Source: an uncultured Alphaproteobacteria bacterium
GTDB taxonomy: Bacteria > Pseudomonadota > Alphaproteobacteria > Methylaequorales > Methylaequoraceae
Length of the DNA stretch: 64,000 nt
Direction: 5' to 3'
NCBI GenBank assembly: GCA_902550225.1
Contig: CACCYL010000003.1
Span: forward strand, 70,213 to 134,212
Shown: positions 26,954-34,850 of the stretch, in pieces
How positions within the stretch are numbered: the first letter of the stretch is position 1
How the letters are laid out: each line of letters opens with the position of its first letter
Translations under genes and position numbers: made by a program
The notes under the pieces: model-generated
What the model was told of the DNA's origin: nothing
The model's input: only the letters and a program-made list of their open reading frames with translations
Database searches by the model: none

Positions 26954-26970
26954 GTAGTATATTATACTAC
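26954..26970. promoter_or_regulatory. 17-bp perfect palindrome upstream of BI-1 gene
   Basis: GTAGTATA-T-TATACTAC is an 8-bp perfect inverted repeat around one base, 31 nt upstream of the start at 27002. It fits a dimeric regulator operator in the promoter/leader of the Bax-inhibitor-1-like gene. It contains a TATATTATA stretch that could also serve as a -10 element. No regulator is assigned. Confidence 0.5.
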
Positions 26971-26986
26971 ATGTAAAACATTTAAA

Positions 26987-26995
26987 ATAAGGAGT
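26987..26995 (+). promoter_or_regulatory. Strong Shine-Dalgarno site for BI-1 gene
   Basis: ATAAGGAGT ends 6 nt before the ATG at 27002, which places AAGGAG at good spacing. Most starts in this window lack a recognisable Shine-Dalgarno sequence, so this one stands out and suggests high expression. Confidence 0.75.
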
Positions 26996-27001
26996 TTAAA
27001 A

Positions 27002-27733
27002 ATGGCTTACGACTATGAAAGAGATCTAAAATCCAAATCTACATCCATTGATATAGATTTAGGTCTTAGAGCCTACATGAATAAGGTCTATTCTTTTATG
27101 GCAGTTGGTTTGGCACTCACTGGTGTCATCGCCCATCTTACATCAACGTTGGCTTTCAATTTTACCACAAATACCTATACATCTTTTGGTGCAGCTATCT
27201 ACGGTTCGCCACTAGCGTTTTTAATAATGTTGGCACCATTAGGTTTCATTATTGCTTTAAACATGGGTATTGCAAGAATGAAGGAAAGTACTGTTCAAAT
27301 CCTATTTTGGGCATTTGCTTCCGTAATGGGACTTTCTTTATCTTCAATTTTCATTCAGTACACTGGTGAATCAGTTGCTCGAGTATTTTTCATATCTGCC
27401 GGAGCTTTTGGAGCTCTAAGCCTATACGGTTACACCACCAAAAAGGATTTAACAGGTTGGGGCTCGTTTCTGTTTATTGGATTAATTGGTATATTGATAG
27501 CTTCAATTGTAAACATCTTCGTGGCTAGTACTGCGCTTCAGTTTGGAATTTCAGTAATTGGTGTTCTAGTATTTGCTGGACTTACTGCGTATGATACTCA
27601 ACGCATTAAAGCAATGTACTTTGATGGCTCTGGACAAGAAGGTAAAAAAGCAATAATGGGAGCTTTGACTTTGTATCTAGATTTCATCAACCTCTTCATT
27701 ATGCTAATCCAACTATTTGGGCAAAGAAGATAA
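27002..27733 (+). CDS. Bax inhibitor-1/YccA-family membrane protein
   Basis: A 243-aa protein with seven hydrophobic segments. RAYMNKVYSFMAVGLALTGVIAH at the N-terminus and GVLVFAGLTAYDTQRIKAMY plus ALTLYLDFINLFIMLIQLFGQRR at the C-terminus are BI-1 family signatures, including the Asp pair near the pore. Bacterial members are inner-membrane proteins linked to calcium leak and membrane-protein quality control (FtsH interaction in E. coli YccA). It has its own upstream palindrome and strong RBS. A GC-rich hairpin follows 18 nt after the stop. Confidence 0.93.
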   Translation: MAYDYERDLKSKSTSIDIDLGLRAYMNKVYSFMAVGLALTGVIAHLTSTLAFNFTTNTYTSFGAAIYGSPLAFLIMLAPLGFIIALNMGIARMKESTVQILFWAFASVMGLSLSSIFIQYTGESVARVFFISAGAFGALSLYGYTTKKDLTGWGSFLFIGLIGILIASIVNIFVASTALQFGISVIGVLVFAGLTAYDTQRIKAMYFDGSGQEGKKAIMGALTLYLDFINLFIMLIQLFGQRR

Positions 27734-27751
27734 TATAAAATATTCGTAGTT

Positions 27752-27772
27752 GGTAGGGCTAACCCCCCTACC
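27752..27772 (+). other. GC-rich hairpin between BI-1 and DUF6134-like genes
   Basis: GGTAGGG-CTAACCC-CCCTACC forms a 7-bp perfect stem with a 7-nt loop, conspicuous in this AT-rich sequence. It begins 18 nt after the BI-1 stop. No U-tract follows, so it is not a canonical terminator. It may stabilise the BI-1 mRNA 3' end or control translation of the next gene, whose TTG start lies 20 nt downstream. Confidence 0.6.
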
Positions 27773-27791
27773 GGCTCAACTCAACAAACTC

Positions 27792-28463
27792 TTGAAAAAA
27801 TTCACGTTTCTTTTTATCTTTTTTACCTTTCTATTACCTTCAATATCAGTTTCAAACACAGCATCTGAAAAACTCAATTTTAATGTTTACAGAAATGGCT
27901 CATTAATTGGTTATCACAACTTAGATTTCTATGAGAGAGATAGTCTAATAGAATCAAAAATAGAAATAAAGTTCGAAGTTACCTTTCTTGGCTTTGTAGT
28001 GTATGAGTATCTCCATAAAAATTTTGAAAAATGGATGAATAACACACTAGTTTTTATGGAAGCTAGTACAGACAAAAATGGCGACTTGTTGGACTGTAAA
28101 GTTAATAAAAAAGAAAACAAGTTTAAAATTTTAGGAACCAATGGCGATTATACACTTGATAAAAAAATCACACCAACGACATACTGGAAGTTTGACCAAT
28201 TAATTACTGGAGAGAAAAATAAAGTTTTGAATTCTCAAGATTGTAGTTACATAAATCTTGAAATTAAATACCTCGGAGATGAAATGATTTATGATAATTT
28301 ACTTAGAGCTTCACGTTATAAACTATTAGGTAAAGAGTTTACTGGTGATGATGTAAATATTGATATCTGGTATAAAGATAAAAAATGGGTAAAAATGATT
28401 TTTTTAAAAGATGGGAGTACAATTGAGTATTTTTTAAAGGAATATGACTCAAAAAAAGAATAA
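27792..28463 (+). CDS. Exported DUF6134-like protein
   Basis: A secreted, probably periplasmic beta-rich protein with the layout NFNVYRNGSLIGYHNLDF near the N-terminus and WYKDKKWVKMIFLKDGSTIEYFL near the C-terminus, which matches DUF6134 as I remember it. The ORF track opens at a TTG (27750) lying on the GC-rich hairpin. I prefer the second TTG at 27792 because LKKFTFLFIFFTFLLPSISVSN is a good signal peptide starting there. No ATG is available. The 3' end overlaps the SDR gene by 20 nt, linking it to the lipid-modification cluster. Function unknown. Confidence 0.7.
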   Translation: MKKFTFLFIFFTFLLPSISVSNTASEKLNFNVYRNGSLIGYHNLDFYERDSLIESKIEIKFEVTFLGFVVYEYLHKNFEKWMNNTLVFMEASTDKNGDLLDCKVNKKENKFKILGTNGDYTLDKKITPTTYWKFDQLITGEKNKVLNSQDCSYINLEIKYLGDEMIYDNLLRASRYKLLGKEFTGDDVNIDIWYKDKKWVKMIFLKDGSTIEYFLKEYDSKKE

Positions 28464-29205
28464 AGTTGCATGGATCACTGGTGGGGGCACAGGTATTGGA
28501 AAAGAACTTGCCCTAATTCTTGCCAAACAAGAATATGACGTCATTATAAGCGGAAGAAGAAAAAAGAAATTAATAGAAACAGCAAATATATATAAGAAAG
28601 GAATTCATCCTTTTTCTTTGGACGTAAGTAACCCAAATCAATGTCTGAAAGTTTCAAAATCTATTTACAAAAAATTTGAAAAAATTGATTTACTTATCCT
28701 CAATGCTGCAATTTATAGTCCTGGATCAATTACAAAAATTTCTACAGCAGATGCTAAAAAAGTTGTAGATATAAATCTTTTAGGTGCAATCAATGTTCTT
28801 TCGCCTGTAGCTAAAGTAATGCAGAAAAATAAAAAAGGTCACATTGTTTTTGTATCTTCTCCAGCAGGTTACCAAGGGTTACCAGGTGGAGGATTTTATG
28901 GTGTTACAAAATCAGCTCTAACTTTTTTAGCTGAGACTTTGAACATTGAGTTTCATAAAAGTAAAATTAAAGTACAGGTTGTAAACCCAGGTTTTGTGAA
29001 AACACCAATGACAGATCAAAATCCTTTTTTTATGCCCTTTTTGATGACGCCGCAGAATGCTGCAAAAAAAATTTACAAAAAACTAGAGAGTAAACAATTT
29101 GAAATCTATTTTCCAAAAAAACTAATTATCCCCATGAAATTATTAAGTTTATTACCCTACAGAATTTATTTTTTTCTGATTAAAAAATTAATAAAACTTC
29201 CCTAA
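28444..29205 (+). CDS. Short-chain dehydrogenase/reductase
   Basis: A 253-aa classical SDR. The NAD(P) motif is TGGGTGIGKELA (residues 11-22), then NAA at about 88, and the catalytic YGVTK with an upstream Ser (VSSPAGYQGLPGGGFYGVTKSA). The C-terminal hydrophobic stretch (MKLLSLLPYRIYFFLIKKL) suggests membrane association and a lipid substrate. It is followed by the SnoaL-like gene with a 1-nt overlap. Similar SDRs accompany the COG2907-DUF1365-CFA gene set in other proteobacteria. Confidence 0.88.
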   Translation: MTQKKNKVAWITGGGTGIGKELALILAKQEYDVIISGRRKKKLIETANIYKKGIHPFSLDVSNPNQCLKVSKSIYKKFEKIDLLILNAAIYSPGSITKISTADAKKVVDINLLGAINVLSPVAKVMQKNKKGHIVFVSSPAGYQGLPGGGFYGVTKSALTFLAETLNIEFHKSKIKVQVVNPGFVKTPMTDQNPFFMPFLMTPQNAAKKIYKKLESKQFEIYFPKKLIIPMKLLSLLPYRIYFFLIKKLIKLP

Positions 29206-29606
29206 TGAATCAAGCCTTACAAAAATATCTTATTTACTTTGAAAGACTTCAGGACAATAAAATAGATGATCTTTTATCTACCGTTTCTGAAAACTTCATA
29301 TTCGAAGACCCTTTTCAAAAAATAAAAGGTAAATGTCAATTCAAAGCTTTACTCAAAAAAATGTTTAAAAGGCTTAAGAAACCAAAATTTAAAATCATAA
29401 TGGTTTATGAACATAAGCTTGTAAATGTTGTTAAGTGGAATTTTAGTTGTGAGTTTTTAAAAAAAACAATCTCATTCTCAGGTATGAGTGAAATTTATAT
29501 TAAAAAAAAGTTAATAACAAAGCATATTGATTATTGGGACACCGGTAGAAATTTTTATTCACATCTTCCCGTAATAGGTTCAATTTTTAGAGGGATTCAT
29601 AAATAG
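29205..29606 (+). CDS. SnoaL-like/NTF2-fold protein
   Basis: A 133-aa protein with an NTF2-like alpha/beta layout: N-terminal helices (ALQKYLIYFERLQDNKIDDLLSTVSENFIFEDPF), then alternating strands ending in KKKLITKHIDYWDTGRNFYSHLPVIGSIFRGIHK. SnoaL-like proteins of this type lie with the SDR/CFA lipid-modification genes in many gammaproteobacteria and alphaproteobacteria. A specific reaction is not known. It overlaps the SDR stop by one base and abuts the convergent DUF3833 gene. Confidence 0.8.
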   Translation: MNQALQKYLIYFERLQDNKIDDLLSTVSENFIFEDPFQKIKGKCQFKALLKKMFKRLKKPKFKIIMVYEHKLVNVVKWNFSCEFLKKTISFSGMSEIYIKKKLITKHIDYWDTGRNFYSHLPVIGSIFRGIHK

Positions 29607-30137
29607 TTAATTAATTTTTAAGAATGTTATAGATACTACTCCAATATTAAGGCCCCACTTTTTTACTTCTGCTCTGTTCATGAGAACATTTCTATCTTGT
29701 AAAAACATCCAATCATCGAAATCAACCAAGATTGTGCTGTCACCAACTTTCAAATTAAGCTTATATTTCCAATTAAGAGCGTTCCCTTCAGATATCCCTT
29801 TAGCTTCTCCAACAACGTCAGAAGCGGTACCACTATATTGATTATTTCCTAAAATCTTGATAGTCCAAACTCTTGAATCTTGTTCTCCATCATCATATAG
29901 AAATTTTTCATCAAGCGTGAGTGTGTTAGATTCTATTGTCCCAGTAATGTCGACTTTAAATGTTCTCTTTAAATTACCAAATCTATCATGAAACATTCCC
30001 CAGGCCTCTGTCTTGCCTTCAAAATAATCCTCTAAAGTAAATGTTGGCTGACTTCCTTTGAACTTTTCTATATTCATTTGACTACTACAAGAACTTATTA
30101 AAAAAATAAAAATAGTAAAAAAAAATCTCATCGTCAT
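29607..30137 (-). CDS. DUF3833-family lipoprotein
   Basis: A 176-aa protein with a lipoprotein signal (MTMRFFFTIFIFLISSCSS; lipobox ISSC). The DUF3833 body is recognisable by FKGSQPTFTLEDYFEGKTEAWGMFHDRFGNLKR, FLYDDGEQDSRVWTI and DDWMFLQDRNVLMNRAEVKKWGLNIGVVSITF. The calycin-like beta pattern suggests lipid handling in the envelope. It is the last gene of the minus-strand lipid cluster and touches the SnoaL-like gene end to end with no gap. Confidence 0.88.
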   Translation of the reverse strand: MTMRFFFTIFIFLISSCSSQMNIEKFKGSQPTFTLEDYFEGKTEAWGMFHDRFGNLKRTFKVDITGTIESNTLTLDEKFLYDDGEQDSRVWTIKILGNNQYSGTASDVVGEAKGISEGNALNWKYKLNLKVGDSTILVDFDDWMFLQDRNVLMNRAEVKKWGLNIGVVSITFLKIN

Positions 30138-30156
30138 TAAATTTATTTAAATAATA

Positions 30157-31446
30157 TTAACCATATATTTTTTTTTGAATTTTTTGAAGTTCATTTTCTT
30201 TTAATTTAAAATTTACAAGTAAATAAGTAGCTAAAAGCTTAAGTAAAATTGGCGCCAAAGCGTAAGAAATTATTATAAAAAGTCTAACGTTTGTATTAAT
30301 TTCACCATCTGTGTCAAAATCCAAAATCCCCATTATTCCAAACACAAAAATACTTACTAAAGCAAAAGCAAATTTATTTAGAAAGGTTATAATTGAAAAA
30401 AGCACACCAGAGATATCCTCGCCAAATTTACTACGATGCCAATCAGTTATATCAGCCTGAATGGATGGTGGTATTATTAAATCTGCCCCAAGACAAAATC
30501 CGGTTATACAAGAAATTATTATAAAAAACAAAAAATTGCCATCTTCTAAAAAAAATACCAAAAGAAAAAACATTGCTGACATAAATAACGAAAGACTCCA
30601 CACTTCTTTTTTTCCATATTTTTTACTGATAATCGTCCAAAATGGAACGCCAATTATTGCAAATAAAAAGTAAAAAAACAAAGTTGTTTGCCTGTTTGAA
30701 TCATCACCGCCTAGAACATAAGTAATAAAAAAGGCAAATAACACCATTGGAAATACATTTGCTAAATTATTAACAACTAATACAAAAAAAATTTTGGTAA
30801 AATATGTATTTTTTCTAAGGTTTTTTATAACTTTTTTGAATTTTATTTTTTTTACATTTGTTCTTTTATTTTCTGGAATCAAAGTACAAAATAAAATCAG
30901 CCCTATTAAACCAAACAATATGGCAACAAAAACTATATTTTCTAATAACTTTTCATTACTAATACTAAAAAAAATTGGGATACCAAGAGAGCAGAAAAGT
31001 CCGAGCAGAATGAAGAATTCACGAATTGCACTAAGCTTAGTTCTAAAGAAATAATTTTTTTCCAAATCATATCCAATCGACAAATAAGGAATTTGAAACA
31101 TCGTCCAACCAAGATATAAAATAGAAAGCCAAACGAAGAGAAATATCTCTTGATCTATATCTTGTTTTAAAAAAAGTTGTGTAAGTGCCAAACCAGATAA
31201 AATTCCACCTATTACTAAATAAGCCTTTCTTGGAAATAAATTTTTATCATTCAACCATCCAACAAGCGGATCTGTGATTACATCGATAAGCTTTGATAAA
31301 AAAATAAGTACTCCAATTACTGAAATTTCAAAACCATGAACTTCTGCAAAAAAAGCAGGAAGCATAATCATTACTGGAAATGTAGGAATAGAAAATGCAA
31401 ATGCGGGAAATGCATAAATGATATTTCTTAAAGAAATAGATTTCAA
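30157..31446 (-). CDS. MFS transporter, GPH/MelB-like
   Basis: A 429-aa protein with about 12 hydrophobic segments. SKLIDVITDPLVGWLNDKN is the MelB-like cation-binding/loop signature, and TGFCLGADLIIPPSIQADITDWHRSKFGED lies in the second half. MelB-like proteins move sugars or other solutes with cations. In this cluster context it may move a lipid or lysolipid, but that is inferred only from neighbours. It lies 1 nt from the CFA-synthase-like gene. Confidence 0.85.
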   Translation of the reverse strand: MKSISLRNIIYAFPAFAFSIPTFPVMIMLPAFFAEVHGFEISVIGVLIFLSKLIDVITDPLVGWLNDKNLFPRKAYLVIGGILSGLALTQLFLKQDIDQEIFLFVWLSILYLGWTMFQIPYLSIGYDLEKNYFFRTKLSAIREFFILLGLFCSLGIPIFFSISNEKLLENIVFVAILFGLIGLILFCTLIPENKRTNVKKIKFKKVIKNLRKNTYFTKIFFVLVVNNLANVFPMVLFAFFITYVLGGDDSNRQTTLFFYFLFAIIGVPFWTIISKKYGKKEVWSLSLFMSAMFFLLVFFLEDGNFLFFIIISCITGFCLGADLIIPPSIQADITDWHRSKFGEDISGVLFSIITFLNKFAFALVSIFVFGIMGILDFDTDGEINTNVRLFIIISYALAPILLKLLATYLLVNFKLKENELQKIQKKIYG

Positions 31447-31447
31447 T

Positions 31448-32632
31448 CTAGACTTTCTTAATTAGAAATTGACCAACATTGATATTACCAGATTTAAAAC
31501 CTCCCTCACAATATCCTAAGTAATAGTTCCACAGTCTTTTAAAATTTTCACTGAAACCTAAGCTTTTTATACAGCCCCATGAATTCTCAAATGACTCAGA
31601 CCATATTCTTATTGTTTTAGCGTAGTCATTTCCAAACATTTTTTTATTTATGATATGAAGGCCTCTTGATGTTATTACCTTATTCATTTCCTCTACTGAG
31701 GGAAGCATACCACCCGGAAATATATAGGTTTGGATAAAATCTGGAAACTTTTTATATTTTTGAAAAAATTTATCCTCAATTGTAATTGTCTGAAGCCCTA
31801 TAGATCCGTCAGACTTTAAGTTTTTCTTTAGAACATCAAAGTATTTTGACCAGTATTTTTCTCCAACTGCCTCAAACATTTCTATAGAAACAATTTTATC
31901 ATATTTACCGTTAATATTTCTGTAATCTAGAAGTTTTACATCAACCTTATCTGTGAGCTTATCATCATATATTTTTTGCTTTGCTTTCTCATACTGTTTT
32001 TTAGAAATTGTAATTGCTGTCACATTTGCTGAGTATTTTTTTGCTAAAAAAGAAGAAAAACCTCCCCAACCACATCCTATTTCAAGTATTTTGTCATTTT
32101 CTTTTATACCCGTAATATTTGCAAGATTCGCATATTTATTAATTTGGCCTTTATGAAGGTTGTCCTGAGGATTCTTAAACATAGCTGATGAATATGTCAT
32201 TGATTCGTCTAACCATTTTTCGTAAAACGAGTTGCCTAGATCATAGTGAAAAGATATGTTCTTTTTAGATCCGGACCTGCTATTTTTTTTTAAGTGATGC
32301 TTAAGCCTTAAATACAAAATGGTGAACCATTTTCCTCTAACATATTTTGAAAATTCATGAAAATTTCTTGCACCCCATTCGAGAAAGTCAGTGAGGTTTG
32401 ATGTTTCCCAATTTCCGTCAACGTAACTTTCAGCCCAACCAAGGTCACCTCTTAAAAAAAAATCACTAATGCATTTATCTTTTAAGATTTTTATATTTGC
32501 ATCAGGTCCCGGGAGCTCTCCCTTAAAAGATAATATAGACTTATTATCCTTATAAACATTTATTGAGCCGTATTTACTCTGTGCTAATACATTTAAAAAT
32601 AAATTTAACTTACTTTGAGTGTTAAAAATCAT
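31448..32632 (-). CDS. CFA-synthase-like SAM-dependent lipid methyltransferase
   Basis: A 394-aa protein. The SAM-binding motif is KILEIGCGWGGFSSFLAKKY, preceded by ISFHYDLGNSFYEKWLDESMTYSSAMF and followed by VSIEMFEAVGEKYW and IFPGGMLPSV; all are CfaS-family landmarks. Such enzymes methylate double bonds of phospholipid acyl chains to give cyclopropane or methyl-branched acids. The surrounding COG2907-like and DUF1365 genes match the set that in Rhodobacter and Shewanella is tied to singlet-oxygen stress or furan fatty acids. The product (cyclopropane or methylated precursor) cannot be decided here. Confidence 0.92.
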   Translation of the reverse strand: MIFNTQSKLNLFLNVLAQSKYGSINVYKDNKSILSFKGELPGPDANIKILKDKCISDFFLRGDLGWAESYVDGNWETSNLTDFLEWGARNFHEFSKYVRGKWFTILYLRLKHHLKKNSRSGSKKNISFHYDLGNSFYEKWLDESMTYSSAMFKNPQDNLHKGQINKYANLANITGIKENDKILEIGCGWGGFSSFLAKKYSANVTAITISKKQYEKAKQKIYDDKLTDKVDVKLLDYRNINGKYDKIVSIEMFEAVGEKYWSKYFDVLKKNLKSDGSIGLQTITIEDKFFQKYKKFPDFIQTYIFPGGMLPSVEEMNKVITSRGLHIINKKMFGNDYAKTIRIWSESFENSWGCIKSLGFSENFKRLWNYYLGYCEGGFKSGNINVGQFLIKKV

Positions 32633-32638
32633 TTATTG

Positions 32639-33391
32639 CTAGCCCCCTGAAAAAAAATTTTTTGGTTTTTTTGGTTTTTTAATATATGTTGCACCCTTTA
32701 TAAAAAGTTTCAAGGCTTCTAAGTGTATCGCAATTGTAGCTTTGAAATTTTGAAAGATATTACTAAAGAATATTCCCAAGAGATTTTTATCATTCATTTC
32801 AACTGATCTTCCCCTAAACGATGCTTCGAAAATTTTTTGCTTATTTATATTATAATTTATAAACAAATTCACGAAACTTTTATCAATATTGAAAGTAATA
32901 ACATAATGGCCATTTATATTAAAAAAAGGAGAAACGTGAAATTTTTTTTTTACATTATTTTGTTTATTTATTTCACAATAATATGAGTGTCTTTCGTTGA
33001 ATGTATTACTAACTTCATATATTATAGCAGTAGCTTTATCTTTATCGTCAAAACCTACAAAAACTGTTATTGGGTTAAACACATAACCTAAAATTCTAGG
33101 CAAACAAAAAGACTTGATATCATAGACATTTTTTTTACCTTCTTGTAAAAATTTTTTTTTTAATAATTGATATGTATTATTTGATTTTTTACCAACTTCT
33201 CCATGATCTTTGTCGTAGAATGAAAATAAAGTAAATCTATTTTTTTTAAAAAATTTATATTGGTGTTTAAAGTTCAATGAAAACCAAAAATAACAAAAAC
33301 GATAATTAAATGAATGAGTAAAAGGTTTATACCTTGTATGTGAAACAATACCCTGAAATAAAGTATCAGTTATATTGTTAATTTTTCTCAT
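32639..33391 (-). CDS. DUF1365-family protein
   Basis: A 250-aa protein with FQGIVSHTRYKPFTHSFNYRFCYFWFSL at the N-terminus and LPRILGYVFNPITVFVGFDDKD in the centre, followed by YEVSNTFNERHSYYC and KKFHVSPFFNINGHY. These are the standard DUF1365 (COG3496) landmarks. The family almost always sits between a COG2907 flavoprotein and a CFA-synthase-like gene, as here, so a shared acyl-chain modification pathway is likely. It overlaps the flavoprotein gene by 14 nt. Confidence 0.93.
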   Translation of the reverse strand: MRKINNITDTLFQGIVSHTRYKPFTHSFNYRFCYFWFSLNFKHQYKFFKKNRFTLFSFYDKDHGEVGKKSNNTYQLLKKKFLQEGKKNVYDIKSFCLPRILGYVFNPITVFVGFDDKDKATAIIYEVSNTFNERHSYYCEINKQNNVKKKFHVSPFFNINGHYVITFNIDKSFVNLFINYNINKQKIFEASFRGRSVEMNDKNLLGIFFSNIFQNFKATIAIHLEALKLFIKGATYIKKPKKPKNFFSGG

Positions 33392-34634
33392 TGTTTCTTT
33401 CCAATATTTTTTTCACAACATTCAATGCAGAAGTAATTCCGTCCTCATGAAAACCGTAACCTAAGTATGCTCCACAAAACCATATGTTTGTATTTCCTTG
33501 TATGGTTGTTATTTTTTTTTGATTTTCAAATGTATTTAAATCAAACAATGGATGGTCATAATATATTTTTTTAAATATTTTTTCCTTAGATGGTAAAATA
33601 GAAGGATTAAGAGAGACAAAAATATTTAAACCAGTATTCAGTTTTTGAAGTTTATTCATCCAATATGTAACGTTTACACCTCTTTTATTACTTTTATTTT
33701 CAATATAATTCCAGCTTGACCATGCTTTTCTTGATTCTGGCATTAGCTTTTTGTCAGAATGTACATAAACCTTATTTTTGGTATACTTTATATCTTCAAA
33801 CATCTTTTTTTCTTCTTTTTTTAAATTGATAATTTTTTTTACCTGATCTGAATGAACTGCAATTACAAGATGGTCATATTTTTTTTTTTTACCTTTCACA
33901 TCCAGAAAAATTTTATTTTCTTTGCTATATAAGAATTTTACAGAGCTGTTTTTATATGCTGAGATATTTTTTGACTCAAGAATTTTTTCAACATAGTTCT
34001 TACTTCCATCCAAAACAGTTCTCCATTTTGGGCGATTAATAATTTTAAGAAGCCCGTGATTTACAAAAAACATTACCAACTTCTCAAATGGATATTTTTT
34101 AATTTCATTGATTCCAGAGGACCAGATACTAGCTGCCATTGGGTAAAGATGTTTGTATTTGTAATAGTCAGAATAGTTTTTTAAATCCAAATATTCTTGA
34201 ATTGTATAATTTTTATATTTTTTAATATGCTTTTTAGCTAACAAATTAAAAGACACAATTTCAAACAACATTCTCCAAAAATTAAAATTTAGTAAATTTT
34301 TCTTTTGAGAGAATAATGATGATAAATTAGTTCCTGAATATTCGATATTATCAATCTTATTAGAAACAGCAAATGACATATCACTTTCATAAGATTTAAC
34401 ATTTAACTCCTCAAAAAGTTTGCATAGATTTGGGTAGTTAATTTCGTTGAATACAATAAAACCAGAATCAACATTAATAATTTTCCCTCTATATTTGATT
34501 GATTGTGTGTGGGTATGTCCACCAAAGTAGGAGTTTTTTTCAAAAAGGTCCACTTTATAATTCTTAGACAAATAATACGCACATGATAGACCTGAAATAC
34601 CACTACCGACTACAGCAATCTTAAAATTCCTCAT
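33378..34634 (-). CDS. NAD(P)/FAD-binding amine-oxidase-like protein (COG2907)
   Basis: A 418-aa protein. The Rossmann motif is KIAVVGSGISGLSCAYYLSK, followed by YFGGHTHT and VDSGFIVFNEINYPNLCKLF. The C-terminal WFCGAYLGYGFHEDGITSALNVV closes the FAD site. It heads the DUF1365-CFA-MFS-DUF3833 run, all on one strand with spacings from -14 to +19 nt. The likely role is redox chemistry on an unsaturated or methylated acyl chain together with the CFA-like enzyme; this is inference from conserved gene order. Confidence 0.9.
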   Translation of the reverse strand: MRNFKIAVVGSGISGLSCAYYLSKNYKVDLFEKNSYFGGHTHTQSIKYRGKIINVDSGFIVFNEINYPNLCKLFEELNVKSYESDMSFAVSNKIDNIEYSGTNLSSLFSQKKNLLNFNFWRMLFEIVSFNLLAKKHIKKYKNYTIQEYLDLKNYSDYYKYKHLYPMAASIWSSGINEIKKYPFEKLVMFFVNHGLLKIINRPKWRTVLDGSKNYVEKILESKNISAYKNSSVKFLYSKENKIFLDVKGKKKKYDHLVIAVHSDQVKKIINLKKEEKKMFEDIKYTKNKVYVHSDKKLMPESRKAWSSWNYIENKSNKRGVNVTYWMNKLQKLNTGLNIFVSLNPSILPSKEKIFKKIYYDHPLFDLNTFENQKKITTIQGNTNIWFCGAYLGYGFHEDGITSALNVVKKILERNNEKN

Positions 34635-34689
34635 AAAATAATATTATGAGAAAAAAAAGGAAATAAAACAAAATAAATCAATATATTGT

Positions 34690-34718
34690 TTGACTTTCAA
34701 TCTTTATTACTATATATT
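34690..34718 (+). promoter_or_regulatory. Sigma70-like promoter of small transcript
   Basis: TTGACT (34690-34695), a 17-nt spacer, then TATATT (34713-34718). Both hexamers are one mismatch from consensus with optimal spacing, the best promoter I see in the window. Predicted transcription would begin near 34725, a few bases before the small ORF and about 120 nt before the terminator. Confidence 0.7.
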
Positions 34719-34732
34719 GATACTGAACTAGT

Positions 34733-34807
34733 ATGATAATAACAAAATTTTGTGCAATAACATTCTCTTCAATTTTTTTGTTATTACTAGTTTCAAGTCT
34801 ATTTTAA
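34733..34807 (+). CDS. Putative 24-aa hydrophobic peptide or sRNA body
   Basis: Read by hand: ATG at 34733 to TAA at 34807 encodes MIITKFCAITFSSIFLLLLV plus SSLF, a single hydrophobic helix. It begins about 8 nt after the predicted transcription start, so it would be nearly leaderless, and no Shine-Dalgarno site is present. It is followed by UUUCCUCC and a perfect terminator. The transcript could encode a membrane micropeptide, act as a small RNA, or both. No family recognised; the coding call is tentative. Confidence 0.4.
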   Translation: MIITKFCAITFSSIFLLLLVSSLF

Positions 34808-34815
34808 TTTCCTCC

Positions 34816-34850
34816 AATAAAACCCTAGTTTACTAGGGTTTTATTGTTTT
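34816..34850 (+). terminator. Rho-independent terminator of small transcript
   Basis: AATAAAACCCTAG (34816-34828), loop TTTA, CTAGGGTTTTATT (34833-34845): a perfect 13-bp stem, followed by GTTTT. It is the clearest terminator in the window. The right arm also contains the stop codon of the facing 58-aa minus-strand ORF. Immediately 5' is UUUCCUCC (34808-34815), complementary to a Shine-Dalgarno core. Confidence 0.85.

Noticed and set aside
27752-27772. Hairpin considered as a rho-independent terminator of the BI-1 gene
   Set aside because: No U-tract follows the stem; kept only as a structured element.
34635-34730. ECF sigma (RpoE/ChrR-type) promoter upstream of the COG2907-CFA operon
   Set aside because: I looked for a TGATCC-type -35 element with suitable spacing on the minus strand and saw none convincing.
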